The position numbers and the translations under genes were made by a program. A DNA stretch of 64,000 bases from Euglena gracilis (Eukaryota; Euglenida; Euglenophyceae; Euglenales). Under the pieces are notes generated by a model. The model saw only the letters and a program-made list of their open reading frames with translations. It was not told where the DNA came from and made no database searches. The stretch spans positions 52,791,384-52,855,383 of the forward strand of contig CP154955.1 in NCBI GenBank assembly GCA_039621445.1, given 5' to 3'. This document shows, piece by piece, positions 50,501-60,400 of the stretch. Every line of letters begins with the position of its first letter. The stretch's first letter is position 1.

Positions 50501-52486
50501 TCTCCGGCAGCAGTGCAACCACCATCAGGGGATGAACCCCAGCCGAAAGAGCCATCTGTCGCACCGGCTACACCGGAGGATCAACCTCCCGTAGCACCTG
50601 CGCCAGCGGTTGTGGAGGATCAACCTCCTAGACCGGATGTCGAAATGGAAGTGGAGGAGATACCCCCACGACCACCGACACCGCGCAGGGTCCCTGCCGT
50701 CCCGAGGACAATGGCAGAGTTTCTGGGAGCACCAGCGCCTGTGGAAGCACCGATTCCGGTGACGACCACAGTGCCACGCCTCTTCGGACAGGATGAACCT
50801 GCTCGGCGACGGCCGGCTGAACAACCCCAGGAACGAGTGCCAACCCCTCGGAGCGTCATGCGGGACCCAGCGGTCAGTATGCCCGCTTCGCCCAGACGGC
50901 AAACGTCTACTCCGGCACCATCGGCTCCTGATACCAGGAGTAAGCCGCAGGCGTCGTCTCCTGATTCCGGGAGTGCGAAGCCGAAAGGAGGCAAACCGGA
51001 TGCTGCACCCTGTAAGCCCCCTTCCAAAGGCGGTGATGGGAAACCACCACCGAAAGGTGGCGCTGGAGGTCAGACTGGCGGACAGCCGAAAGGCCCTACG
51101 ACAATGCACGACTATTCGGCCGTGGCATCGTCCGGATACGGCCAGAGCAAACCGAAAGGTAAGGCTCGTGGTCGACAGGCCCAGTCTTCCGCCGGATCGA
51201 CGGATGAGGAGCAGGATGAACCTGCTTCACCTCCTGTGTCTGCGGATGCCCAGCTCTGGACGCAGGATATCCTGACCAGACTAGGCACCGTGGAAGAGAG
51301 GACGAAGAAAATGGCTGCTATTAGGCACCAGACAGGGTCACTGAATCGATGGATTCAGCCCCTCTTCGTCCGCGGAGAACCTTTCCACTATGTCCCGGAA
51401 AATACCTGGACATTCTGGAACAGGCGATCACCCAGAGTACTGGCACAGTACTTTAGCGAGGACTGCGTGTTGGATTTCCAGCACGGCACGTCCTTTGCCT
51501 GGACGTGCACCGTATGCCACCATGTGCGGCATAACCAACCGCTTGTGCATGTGTGCAAGCGGCAGGTGCAATCCTCGTGGTTCCATCACAGGGCATATGT
51601 GCCGAACTGTGTGGCGCTCGTATGTGGCGAGTGCCTGAATGCCTGGAAGCACAGCTTGAACTACTCCTACAGTGAGAATGCTCACGACAGGGATATCCCT
51701 GCCTTGTGCATCAACTGTATAGGAGGCAAGTTCGTGCAGGCTGCTGATGGAGCAGTCACCACCATTGTCCCCCAGCACTGGGAGACACTGGAGAAGTGGA
51801 AGAAGGAGTACAAGCAGGTGGAAGGACGCCTGAAGCACTCCGACTTCAAAAAGGTAGAAAGCTACCGCCACACGGGAATGGCCCGTGAGTTCCAGATCGA
51901 CGCTGGGGCAATGCGCCTCGCCGTCGAGGAACACGCCAAGGTAAGAATGCCTTACCTCTGGACTGATGGCGACTGGGAGACACAGGTTTACCCCCTGTTC
52001 TCCAAGCGTCAGCATGGCGGATACGCCTTGCCACTGTGGCCTCCTGAAGAACACGATTTGGTGGACTTCAGAGGTTGGTTGGCGGCTGTATTACGGCCCC
52101 ATACCGCAAGAGCTAGGACAGCGAGGTGGATGTATGACATCAACTTCAAGCAGACCCCGGGGATGCCCCCACAGGTGCCTGCGAATCACCCCCGGATGAA
52201 TTACATCATCTGGCCGGTGATGCTGCCCAGAATTTTCTTGGAGCAGCTCCAACGGTATCTTCAGCATCATGCTGAACGTACCAGGGAGAAGCTGCCGGAT
52301 AATTGGATCAAGGACTGGGAGACCCCTTCCTTTGATGTCAACGATCCGGAGCTCAACACCATCCGGAGTGAATCAGCTCCGCCGCGTTCCCCACGCCAAC
52401 TGGAGTTGGTTGAGGACCCATTAGGGGACCCCCAACACGACTACTGGCGTGAGGTCCGCGAACGTCCAGCCGATAAAGGCAGGTAA
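47465..52486 (+). CDS. Element 2 ORF3: giant unassigned protein (1,673 codons)
   Basis: Open for 5 kb with no stop, between integrase and the PPT. Regions: 1-340 Pro/Arg-rich, disordered; 350-385 Lys/Gly repeats (KGEGKGKG); 395-760 a globular, Trp/Tyr-rich domain (FWELWFWLGYPCQNWGLFSD, WKYYPLNPDIERLIEVLWCN, CCKYCRQEF near 575, FWWRAWTTYVMEVYIHL); 800-1260 Pro/Ala/Glu-rich linker with one weakly hydrophobic stretch near 968-984; 1270-1673 a second globular domain with CTVCHH (about 1347), HVCKRQV, VCGECLNAW, CINCIGG, probably zinc-binding, ending in a helical tail. No signal peptide, no clear transmembrane span, no env, RT, transposase or helicase motif. Codons look more GC-rich than in gag-pol. 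Family unknown. Confidence 0.8.
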   Translation: MCRPCCKRRRRWDPTPCICVSTPPPVGEAVHVPPGMTRISARPPSPQRTPPREPPAEQFVSRYATHADYPRGARVLPAGQSDVPPEAYVQHMFMHWMPQASPVAPVPGVEPRRREEPIVVEDEPPHREAARPPSAAPVQTGDVPRRQEAPYYHMAPPGTEQDDLARHFLQEPVLTSEEHRARYYASLAALQGRGYTPYHPYQPQLRVATPVLPGEPPAEAAGLPATLKRDRVTKNLTPQPRRPSPRDAEGGAAMQVEASQDTLVGQPPAVAQAAMSRPVAAMPPPIPPVWKEPRPPTPKPSPRQAPSRRPTTPSPRRAAERQGPSPEMEWEGTEPTPAAPSARPSGIRQTGKDKGKAEGKGKGEGKGVAGKGKGEGKGKGTAREEEEEPAEVLSDFEQMLRFKEELEDEGWRMQHDYHVAGNRPVTPPEAVIEMVLHHTENRVRQFHYGIDLYAFEGEGGRPLLDAQPGFWELWFWLGYPCQNWGLFSDSTGRSYLHQLGFRDQHVLARILKAIFDCIHTVGPLGVQWKYYPLNPDIERLIEVLWCNNLQVWLVSHYGSTFRVKRVSLAYPQRYDLCCKYCRQEFPVDFWGFGVRGSPPPPRDNPGLEMGRRMLMHVCRDAPDVQGKSRRVHKQRIFMLQQFWWRAWTTYVMEVYIHLRDPQDDRPGMESLPPDYGDPVEGPRRRRVIADLRPNWHLAGIDLEEHLRRQFGGTLDREVFLQLMNHPKAILDLGTPILACVQEFEDGFFEVWEDTCYRGFLGPNRPANACVQPSWPPPWPNSASSRTMAFYRLADAQGCRWHPDDPRSPEDLRAFIAPEDEPLARRRREASVASTTAILRREERDRSPSVTILEAAPPSPTGTAVSFVSAPRAAGERSVSPAPATAPVCPPVGGDQELPEEEGENVEDVLYAALHAPAQPRPDEAPAGDIPVAATPVPTAEPPAEMTGMVVEDILEEPASPAARTSLGGRVLGAVVTGITAVAAALTPRGGGVASSSAAEVVETPDVGVPTPPSPAAVQPPSGDEPQPKEPSVAPATPEDQPPVAPAPAVVEDQPPRPDVEMEVEEIPPRPPTPRRVPAVPRTMAEFLGAPAPVEAPIPVTTTVPRLFGQDEPARRRPAEQPQERVPTPRSVMRDPAVSMPASPRRQTSTPAPSAPDTRSKPQASSPDSGSAKPKGGKPDAAPCKPPSKGGDGKPPPKGGAGGQTGGQPKGPTTMHDYSAVASSGYGQSKPKGKARGRQAQSSAGSTDEEQDEPASPPVSADAQLWTQDILTRLGTVEERTKKMAAIRHQTGSLNRWIQPLFVRGEPFHYVPENTWTFWNRRSPRVLAQYFSEDCVLDFQHGTSFAWTCTVCHHVRHNQPLVHVCKRQVQSSWFHHRAYVPNCVALVCGECLNAWKHSLNYSYSENAHDRDIPALCINCIGGKFVQAADGAVTTIVPQHWETLEKWKKEYKQVEGRLKHSDFKKVESYRHTGMAREFQIDAGAMRLAVEEHAKVRMPYLWTDGDWETQVYPLFSKRQHGGYALPLWPPEEHDLVDFRGWLAAVLRPHTARARTARWMYDINFKQTPGMPPQVPANHPRMNYIIWPVMLPRIFLEQLQRYLQHHAERTREKLPDNWIKDWETPSFDVNDPELNTIRSESAPPRSPRQLELVEDPLGDPQHDYWREVRERPADKGR

Positions 52487-53300
52487 GGTGTCTGTCAGCG
52501 CCAATGCGGCGTCTTTCAGCACCCTCGTCAGGTATTCGCCTGACACCCTGTTTGGGTATTCGCCCGAACAGCCCCTTTGAAGACCCTTTGCGGAATTCGC
52601 CGCTAGTAAGTTCCCACCGGGATGCTGCCATGTGCAGGATTCCGTGCGCATGCATGCACACCCCTCTCCCCTCTCCCCTCTAGCGGGCGTGCGACACGCA
52701 GCGCACAGGGCCGACGGCCTCTTTTCCTTTCCCTTTCTTTTCTTTTCGGCCGTTTGAGGCCTTAAGGCTGCCAGACAGCACCATTTTTCTGGCCTAAGCC
52801 AACCCCCCCACTCCTCTCTACTTTCCCCCCGGGGCAAATGCTGTCGCCGGCAGTTGGTTTTGTAGAGTAGGATTTCCTTTTGCGTGGTCAGGTTTGACTG
52901 GCCATGCGCCCTGCCCAGGTTTGACTGGTGAGAGGCCCCCTCCTTCCACACCCTCCCCATGGGTTTTCCTGGAATGCCCATGGACCCAACCCCAAGTGCC
53001 TTGGGCACACCCAAACTGGGTGGATGGGTTTGCTTGGCAAGGAAACCTGCCAGCCCCATTTTCCCCAGTGGGCTATAATATACTATATACCCATAAGCCA
53101 CCGCAGAATAGGTGAAACCATTTTGCGCGTTTTGGGCTTTTTGGTTCCCCTCCTTTCCGCCCCCCCCCTTTGAGTGGACCCCTGTGCGACGGAAAGGGCC
53201 CCTGTGGATGCGCCAGGGTGCACCTCCCACAGACCAGGTCTGTGTCCGAAATCCCTGTGGCCAGAATGCCTGGTCCAAAGGGGAAATCGGGCATAGCCCT
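52487..53300 (+). other. Element 2 3' untranslated region
   Basis: No supported ORF. It contains short GTATTCGCC-type repeats directly after the ORF3 stop (52530-52610: GGTATTCGCCTGACACCC, GGTATTCGCCCGAACAGCCC, GGAATTCGCCGCTAG) and CT-rich sequence near 52660-52750. Confidence 0.5.
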
Positions 53301-53310
53301 GGGAGGGGGA
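53301..53310 (+). promoter_or_regulatory. Element 2 polypurine tract
   Basis: GGGAGGGGGA lies directly before the TG of the 3' LTR. Confidence 0.85.
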
Positions 53311-53624
53311 TGTGTACCAGGCGTATGCTTCTGTCCCCTTCCGTTGAGGAAGTTAGGATGGAAGCAGATCCTATTAGGATCTCCTAATGGGTGCCCCTTT
53401 TCTCTCCACAGGTGGTATTCTTATTCTGTTTGTCTTTCCTTTTCCCCGGACCGGACTTGGTTATCCAGTCCGTCCTCCCTGCATTGCTCCGTGCTTTGCT
53501 TCTTGGGAAGTGGGAAAAGGGTTTTCACCGTTACTCTGATTTTCAGTTCCCAAGTAGGTGCGCCAAGGCAAAAGCGAAGGCTTTTGGGAATTGGGAAAGG
53601 GGAATTGGGAATCAGACGTACACT
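53311..53624 (+). repeat. Element 2 3' LTR
   Basis: Identical in length to the 5' LTR and followed by the TSD GGAAC at 53625-53629. Both LTRs contain CTCTCTCCACAG/GTGG, a second acceptor-like site. Confidence 0.95.
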
Positions 53625-53629
53625 GGAAC

Positions 53630-54780
53630 TTCCCAGTGACCATCCACGACCCCAGAGTGGGGTGTCACTGCTATCTGCAAGGGGGGTGCCTGTGGGGTTC
53701 CAGCCTCCCCTCCTTAGATGAACCAGTGAGACCAAACACCGCCCCCTGGATGCTATTTCTCACAGATTCTGGGCAAAAAGGAGGTTTTCGGGGTGAAAGT
53801 TCGCTTGTTGTTTCCTGAGTTTTGGAGCCCTACACTCCTGCCCCTTTTCCCACAGATGACGTAGCGGGAAGGCAAAATTCACCTTCTTCATTATGTTGAT
53901 TGATTTCAATTTCTCGTTGTCTTGTCAATGCAAATTCAAATTAAAATCTTGATTGCAATAATTTGATTGTAGTTGCAACGCCAAATGCAACAATGCCACA
54001 AGTAAAGATGAAAAAAATAGGGAAACCCTGTGGGAAAAGAGGGAAACCCTGTGAGGAGAATGTCATTTTGATGCCACTGATGGGCAGTTAATTTCGGTTT
54101 GGTTGTGCTGCCTCCGAAGCGCCCTCCAAACCTAATTTCTTGTTAATTGCACGAAAATCAACCAACCCAGTCAAAATACAGGTTCCCCCTCCCCTTCATT
54201 TTGAGAAATTATGTTGAGTTTAATCATTTTAGAGCTTTGCAAACCAGCGCAAAAACTCAGAAATTGAAGCGCCAATATCTTTAAAATGTGTTCCAAGGGC
54301 TTACAAACGCTCTCACCAAATCCAACATTTTACCTTAAAACCAAACGAAAAATGAACCAAAAAGCTAAAATTTTGCTAAATCGACCAAATATCACCATTT
54401 GGGAATTTTCAGCAATACTCATTCCATCTCCTTGCACAACAGACCCATGGGGCGCCCCATCAGAGAAAATGTCTAGGGAAATGTTTATACAGCCATAAAA
54501 TACAACCGAACCGAATAAAATACAACCGAACAGCCCCAAAAAGGCCAAAAAATGAAAAAACTCTGCCGCCCGACGGTGGACTTCAAACCGTCTTCAACCT
54601 ATGGTACCATGACCACCATCTTAGATGTGCATTCGTGCATACCACAATCACAACCCCTGAAAAACAACCACGACGGACATCGCGCACCAAAAAGCGATTT
54701 CAAAGGTACAACTATAACACAAAGGTACAAATATAAATGGCAACAAAGTTAATCCACACTATGACGAAGACCTCACTAGT
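53630..54780. other. Intergenic flank, AT-richer, no gene supported
   Basis: Longer AT-rich stretches (53880-54540) than elsewhere in the window, with a duplicated phrase AATACAACCGAACCGAATAA and AATACAACCGAACAGCC at 54500-54532. No convincing coding frame. Confidence 0.4.
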
Positions 54781-56215
54781 TGGAAACAATTTTAGTGCAA
54801 ATGGGGATGCTGCTATGACATAAAATTTCCGACGGAGGATAGCAACGCCGAGGTAATCAAAGTGGAATTTTTTGATTGCCTTCCCAAAGAAGAAAAATAA
54901 CGCGCCCGAAAGCTTGTGATCCGGAATTTTTGACGAACTGGTTGACCAATATCCTTCAAGAGGTTCAAGTTTGATATCGCGAATTGCGCTGGAGAAAAGG
55001 TAGCGATAATTCACACCGGGTGACAGAAAATGGAAGTCAGTCAACATTTGGTCTCCAAATGGTTGGAATTGGCTGCCTGAAGCTGATGAACTGGGAGAGA
55101 AGTACATGAAGAAACAATTCGACGCGGTCTCTGCACTTCATCCCAGCAACAAGATATTCACCGCGAGGAACTCGCCGGAAACATACTATCACTTGATCAA
55201 AGGAGAAATTCCTTTTCCAAATGAGTGAAACTGTCACAAATATTGTGACATTTATAATCAACACGCATCCGCAACCGTACCGCGGGTCTTTGTAGCAGTA
55301 CTGTGAATGCGATACAAAAAATTCATCAACAGAATCCTCAAGGGGATACTCCAAACCTACCAACTCCCCAAGGGGAGATTCAAAAAGGGGCTACTCGCGC
55401 TCATCCGACCAATTTTCGGACAAAGCTTTATTTTTGTGCAACAAATCAGGGCAAATGTCCTGTTATTCCTCCACACTGATGCGCGAAAGCGGCATCGGAG
55501 TCCTAGGGGTTTACTATCCTCGTGGAGATCTTGCTTCTCCGGATTTTCACACAAATCTGGTCAATCACAACCTTCGACTTGTAGACAATGCTCGCGATCA
55601 CCGTTCCACGAACCGGGACGCGATCCAGCACCCCGTGGTCCATCACCCCGACCTCCGTACAAACGTGATACAAATCGCGACTCATCGCAACCATGTTCTC
55701 GAAAGGGATCAGCTTCTTCGCTATCGTCATCCAGGAAATTGGATTACCACAATCGTGGTCGAACTGGTTCCGTTCACCAACACCTTCAAGGGGTGAAAGC
55801 CCATCAAAGTTCTGTGAACGACAAAATATTCCCTTTGTGGTTCACACAACCATCACTCGTCCAAATGTTACTGCTCTCGCTCTCCCCGCTCGAATTCACG
55901 TCACCGCAGTGGCACAAAACACAGTTTGAAGCACAAGGTGTGGTTCAAAATATTCTCCTTCGAGGAGGGAGCCCAAGCTTTGGGCAGGGAGGGGGAAGAG
56001 AACTTCGAGACCTCGTTGTAGGACGACCGCAATGCAGTTCGCGCATTATGTACAATCTTCTCCCACAAGAAAATGATAAAAAGCCGAAGTGCTGACTCGG
56101 ACATAAAGAAGGCAAGCCGGACGTCTGTGGAGACGGACCCCTGGGCTGAAGAACAGACGGAATTAGGGCCTGATCTACCTGATTTTCCCTTCCCATCTGC
56201 GTTTTTGGTGCGCCC
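54781..56215 (+). pseudogene. Degraded gag of an element 2 relative
   Basis: DNA-level similarity to element 2 gag in the same order. 54850-55200 matches 40345-40700 (GTAATCAAAGTGGAATTTTT, TGATTGCCT, ACTGGTTGACCAATA). 55430-55480 matches the first zinc knuckle (TTTTTGTGCAACAAATC). 55830-55920 matches the second. 56095-56215 matches the gag end and downstream CCCATCTGC. Numerous stops and indels, no LTR seen. Older than element 2, so it is not a duplicate of this insertion. Confidence 0.75.
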
Positions 56216-56269
56216 AGGCCATAACGTATTCAGCGGCCTTTGACATTTTAGCATGCCCCTCGTGGAGTG

Positions 56270-57330
56270 GGAAGTCAATTCCTACGACTCCATGCTTGTG
56301 TGTGCGGATCGTCACTCCGGTTGGATAGCAGCGATCCTCCTCCTAGAAAAAGGATTTACGGCAGCTAAGGCAGCCAAGCAGATGCTTTTGCATATTTGGA
56401 AGCTTTCGCGTCCCTTCCATTATTTCTTCTGATCTGTGCTCATACTTTTTAGACGGCTGGTGGCAGACAATGTGTGCCTCGGTGTGAATTAGGCAAGCCT
56501 ACTCCAAGGCATACCATCCGCAGGTGAATGGTACGGTGGAGATGGCTGGCCAACAAATAACGGAACGGCTTTAAAAAAAATTCAGGTTGAGGACAAATTT
56601 AATTCGGTTGAAGTCCTCCCCCAAGCGCTATACCGTATGCATGGTGCGCCGTGGGAGAGTAGCCTGGGCCCATTTCAAATCTTTTTCGGTCGACACCTTT
56701 CATTGGGTGCTTGATTTTATGAACCACTAAGGGATTGTGAAGATGCCAGATCGTTTTAATTTCGCGAAGATAATTTGATTGGGTATTGGGCTGCAAACTG
56801 AATAATGCGTGCCAAGCAACGTGCTCGGGCCAACCGTGGTTTAGAAGGTTGGGATCCATTGGATGTGGGTAATCTGGTGTACCTGAGTCCCGGGGGAATC
56901 TGGTGCTGATACCCCCCAATAGTGGCACAAAATTGGGTTCCTTTTGGTTGGGCCCTTGTGAGGTTACCGCAAGGGAGGGACTCCTACCTAATTGAATTCA
57001 AACCGGGCCATGTTATGAACGCCCATCGGAATGCTTCGAAGGTTTATGTGGAGGATCCCACCTTCTATAAGCCTATCCCCCCGTTTTTCCACTGGCGGAC
57101 GGTACCTGAAGCTGAAGGTGCATCAGATACCTGGTTAGTGGATAAAATCCTAAAGCACATGTTCGTTAGGGCAAAGAAAAATGTTTTCATTAAAGAAGTG
57201 GCAAATGTTTGAGGAGGAAAATTGGGAACCGGTGCAACATTTTTCCCAGGAGTATAATAGTGACGTAGTAGCTTATTGCATGCAGAAAGTTATGCTGTTA
57301 GAAGTTCCTAATGATTTAAAGACGACGGCA
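56270..57330 (+). pseudogene. Gypsy integrase fragment with chromodomain remnant
   Basis: YDSMLVCADRHSGWIAA and GFTAAKAAKQMLLHIWKL resemble the element 1 integrase (YDTLALCVDRHSGWVV). HPQVNGTVEMAGQQITE holds the catalytic Glu. 56840-57215 has LVYLSPGG and VPFGWALVRLPQGRDSYLIE, then DTWLVDKILKH and, across a frameshift, EEENWEPVQHFSQEYN, a chromodomain-like end. It belongs to a different gypsy lineage from the gag fragment to its left, so the two were joined by deletion or nesting. Confidence 0.65.
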
Positions 57331-57443
57331 ACCTAAAAAAAGGGGGAAGTTAGAGGTGAACAGGGGCCTGGAGTGGTTGCCTGGGGAACAGGCCAGGCCC
57401 CTTTTCACCTCAACCTTCCCCCTTTTTTTAGGTTGCCGTCGTC
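57321..57443. repeat. Inverted repeat, 51-bp arms with a 21-nt loop
   Basis: GACGACGGCAACCTAAAAAA at 57321 pairs with TTTTTTTAGGTTGCCGTCGTC ending 57443. The arms differ at about four positions, including a T/A in the middle. The left arm contains AAAAAAAGGGGGAAG, which could be the PPT of the neighbouring gypsy fragment. Confidence 0.85.
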
Positions 57444-58560
57444 ATCGCAGGGCTAAGAATCCAGAAAAAATGACGAGAGTTTCCCCGTCATTGGTTTTGT
57501 TTTTTTATTTTTCTCCATATTCAATCACCACCACAGCTACGGGCAATCCCACCCACAGGCAGGGGGAGAGCTTGCCTTGCCCCCCCCCCCCCCCGAGGGC
57601 AATTCCTTGTGCAAACGCCGCCACCCCCCCCCCGTCGGGGAGGTTGAACAAGGCAAATAACTTCATTGTTTCTGGAAGCAAGAACCTACCCCCCCCCCGC
57701 CCGATCAAGTGACCATGGCTTTGGGCTCCACTTGCCCAAAGGTGGGAGAATGATTTTGTAACCCAACCGAATCGATTCGAGAGGGACACCCCCCACGAGC
57801 ACCACCGACCTGTGAGAAGGGAAAGAGGGTGGGACACATTTAAATCCCAGCGCCTTGAATCTTGGGTCGCACCCCCCCACAAAAAAAATTACAGATTACT
57901 CCTTAATGAAAGGGGGCGCGAACGGGCATAGTGACGACCGAGTGTTGTCAGGTGACACTTCCGGCTGTCCACCGCTCGCATCCCAGACTTCAAATAGTAA
58001 TAGAAAATAGGTCTTCAGATAACTTTAATTGGTTTTGAGGAAGCAACACTACACAACGATACGTCGAAGCCAATGCCTTGACAAATTTTTGTTGCACTTC
58101 AAGGCTCTGGGCTTGGGCGTCTACCTTGGGTTGCATTTTGTGTTCCCTTAGTGTGGTGGCAAATTTTGCACGCCGTTATTGTGGATGGTCCTTCCTTCAA
58201 TTTGAAACTTAACAACAAATAACAACGTGCCTTAACCTAGCTAAACCGACGAGGCAACCCCAAACTTGGAGAAGTTTGTCGAGAGAACAAACCCTCAGTT
58301 GTGGTTCCGGTGTCTTCTTCTCTTTAGGAGACTTTGGTGGAACTTCTAAACCGGAACACACCCACAAAAACATAAACAAACCGGGTGGCAATCATGCACT
58401 CATTCCATTTGTTGATTTTCCTGTTTTTGGCAATATCTATTCCCGTTCCGGGGCGGGATCCTTTGATTGGATAATACCCAACTGTAAAAAATAGAGTAAG
58501 ATCCCCGGGTGGTTTTCCCCTCGCCACCAGAATCCTTCATTCACCCTTTAAATCCCTCCA
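57444..58560. other. Intergenic with C-runs, no gene supported
   Basis: Long C-runs at 57582-57594 and 57690-57699. No domain in any frame. Confidence 0.35.
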
Positions 58561-59830
58561 CAGGAGTTCAATGGGAAATGGCGGAGAATTTAACATGGGC
58601 AATGAAATATCCTCGATTGCACACACCATTCTCACGAAAAACAGTCACATCCTGCCTGAAAATCAGCCCCCACAGGGGTATGTTCAGCAACTGCAAAGGG
58701 GAGAACTGCCACCGCCCAGGTGGCCCCTGAACTGCATGATCTCAGGCAGATTTTGAAGTGGAAGCAAATAAAAATTGAAACCATTCACCATTTCCTGATA
58801 AGCAATCCTAGCTGAAAGCGTCATCAAAGTGCTTTTTCGCCTCTGTGTGTGATTTTAAGAAAACGGGGGTACACCCCATTGACGCCTCCACAGACCAGGC
58901 AGCTTTTAGAGAAAATGGGGGTACCCCCCCCCTGAAGCCACCAGAGATCAGGTAGCTGACGCTTTAATTGAATTATTCCAATTTTCCAAGGCCCAAGCCC
59001 GTAATGCATACAGTGCTATCCTGGGCTGGGGTTCCACACCCTGTTGACAAGAGGCTTTGAAACCAAAATCTGGAGAAGTGTTCTGGGATCCACACTCACT
59101 CGTCCTGTGGCTTGAGAAGGCGCCTATGCCTACTGATTTTTTTTTGCTGACGAGTTATCTGTTTATACCGATCCTCAGACTTGGCATAAGTCACACGTAC
59201 CACCAGTGTGTTGGGTAGGGCACCCTACATCAAGATTAGACGTAAGGGCCAGAAAATCCACACGTGGGAAATGGTTGTGTCCAAACCAAAATGCCCACAA
59301 AAAGCCCACTTCATTTGATAATGTCTTTTGTGGCTGCTCCACGTTGATTCGTCAGACACGAGGGCCCACCTCCAACTTCATTAAACCCCCCCTTCAGAAC
59401 CATAAGTGCACACACCATTGCTTCTGCCACAAAATAATTTTTTGCCAAGCCTGGGGTGGCCCCCAGGTGTGGGGGGGCCCACTCCACCAGACGGGCAGGA
59501 GTTGGTTTTTTCTTAAAAAACTCGGCCGTTCTGAAGTGTGAGAAATTGGCCAGTGGAGGGGGTTGGAGACTTTTACAGCCCATTATCAAAGACTTGGTGC
59601 CCAAGGTGCCTTCGAAAATGCCCTAGCGCCATAAACTTTAGTGCACAATCAGGCCTCACAAGGGCAAAGTGCACAGCCAGAGGTGTCTCGTACACCCTGG
59701 AGAGAAAGCCACAAGGGAGGAATTGACACCGGGGGCGAAGCGCAAAGACCTTGTGAACCCGAACCCCCCACCCGTAAATGAAAAGTTGTCCTGAAACGCC
59801 ACCGGTCAGCAGAAAAAGTGGGCCAGTGGG
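58561..59830 (+). mobile_element. Degraded family-A related copy
   Basis: 59320-59650 matches 4910-5250 (GGGCAGGAGTTGGTT, AGAAATTGGCCAGTGGAGG, CAGCCCATTATCAAAGAC), and 59652-59758 is module M. Upstream, 58855-58970 has two imperfect copies of a roughly 60-bp unit around GGGGGTAC...AGATCAGG(T/C)AGCT, and a frame AQARNAYSAILGW resembling the DIRS recombinase segment at 23.2 kb. The composite nature is inferred. Confidence 0.45.
59652..59758 (+). repeat. Module M copy
   Basis: GGCCTCACAAGGGCAAAGTG to GGGGCGAAGCGCAAAGACC and TTGTGA, same orientation as 5252-5357. Confidence 0.7.
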
Positions 59831-60047
59831 GTGCAGAGGGTGGGGGGCTGTATGTAGGTTGTCACCACCCCCCGTTGGACGGCCACGGGGCGGAAGCTCA
59901 TACCACTCGCCGTGGCATGTCCTCAGGCATGGAACCGCGCACAAGGTCCGGCCAACAAGTGTATTCGTCCTTGTGCGCAGTTACACGCGCCGGTCGATCC
60001 CTGCGGTATGCCCTCTGACTGTACGGGATCAACCAGCACTCACACGG

Positions 60048-60120
60048 CGGGACCTGGCTCTCGCACCCACGATCTCCCGCGTGTGAGCCCAGCACCTTAC
60101 CGGATAAGCTGCTCGAGAGA
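60048..60120 (-). repeat. tRNA-like sequence, probable SINE head
   Basis: On the minus strand: CAGCTTATCCGGTAAGGTGC (A-box-like), GGGCTCACACGCGGG (anticodon-loop-like, CTCACAC as in tRNA-Val CAC), then GTGGGTGCGAGAGCC (B-box-like). The stems do not pair well enough for a functional tRNA. The tRNA-unrelated body would be 59905-60047. It lies between M/N copies. Confidence 0.35.
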
Positions 60121-60245
60121 TACTCGGCTTGGTACTACGCGCCGGCCACCTACCGTCGTAGGCTCTCTTGCCCGCCGCACACAGACCCCCTAAGTTGCAA
60201 GACGCCACGTCCCCAAGCCGGAGCAGCATCGTCAGCCAGGCGCCG

Positions 60246-60400
60246 GCGAGGCGGCACTAAGGGGGACCTGCTACCCAGCACGGCAGAACAGTCCAAACAA
60301 CACCATCGGCGAGCAAGGCATGGCCTCACCAGGTCTTTGTCCTTCGCCCTGGGTGTTCCATCCTCCCTTGCCGTTTCTCCACCAGGGAGTACGATTGTCA
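60246..60400 (+). repeat. Module N followed by module M copy
   Basis: N: GGCGAGGCGGCACTAAGG to GGCGAGCAAGGCATGGCCTC. M: ACCAGGTCTTTGTCCTTCGC to GGGAGTACGATTGTCACG. Same N-M order as 5493-5679. Confidence 0.65.

Larger units (their letters stand above)
37078..53624 (+). mobile_element. Element 2: 16.5-kb chromodomain Ty3/gypsy element with a giant third ORF
   Basis: The 314-bp LTRs at 37078-37391 and 53311-53624 start TGTGTAC and end GTACACT. TSD GGAAC lies at 37073-37077 and 53625-53629. The PBS is directly inside the 5' LTR and PPT GGGAGGGGGA directly inside the 3' LTR. The order gag, PR, RT, RNase H, INT, chromodomain marks a chromovirus. A further 5 kb ORF plus an upstream frame lies between INT and the PPT. 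I count about five LTR differences (about 98.4% identity), so insertion is recent. gag and pol nevertheless contain five stops. Confidence 0.95.

Noticed and set aside
47465-52486. ORF3 as an env glycoprotein
   Set aside because: No signal peptide, no convincing transmembrane helix and no fusion-type features. The single hydrophobic stretch near residue 975 is Ala/Val/Gly-rich and short.
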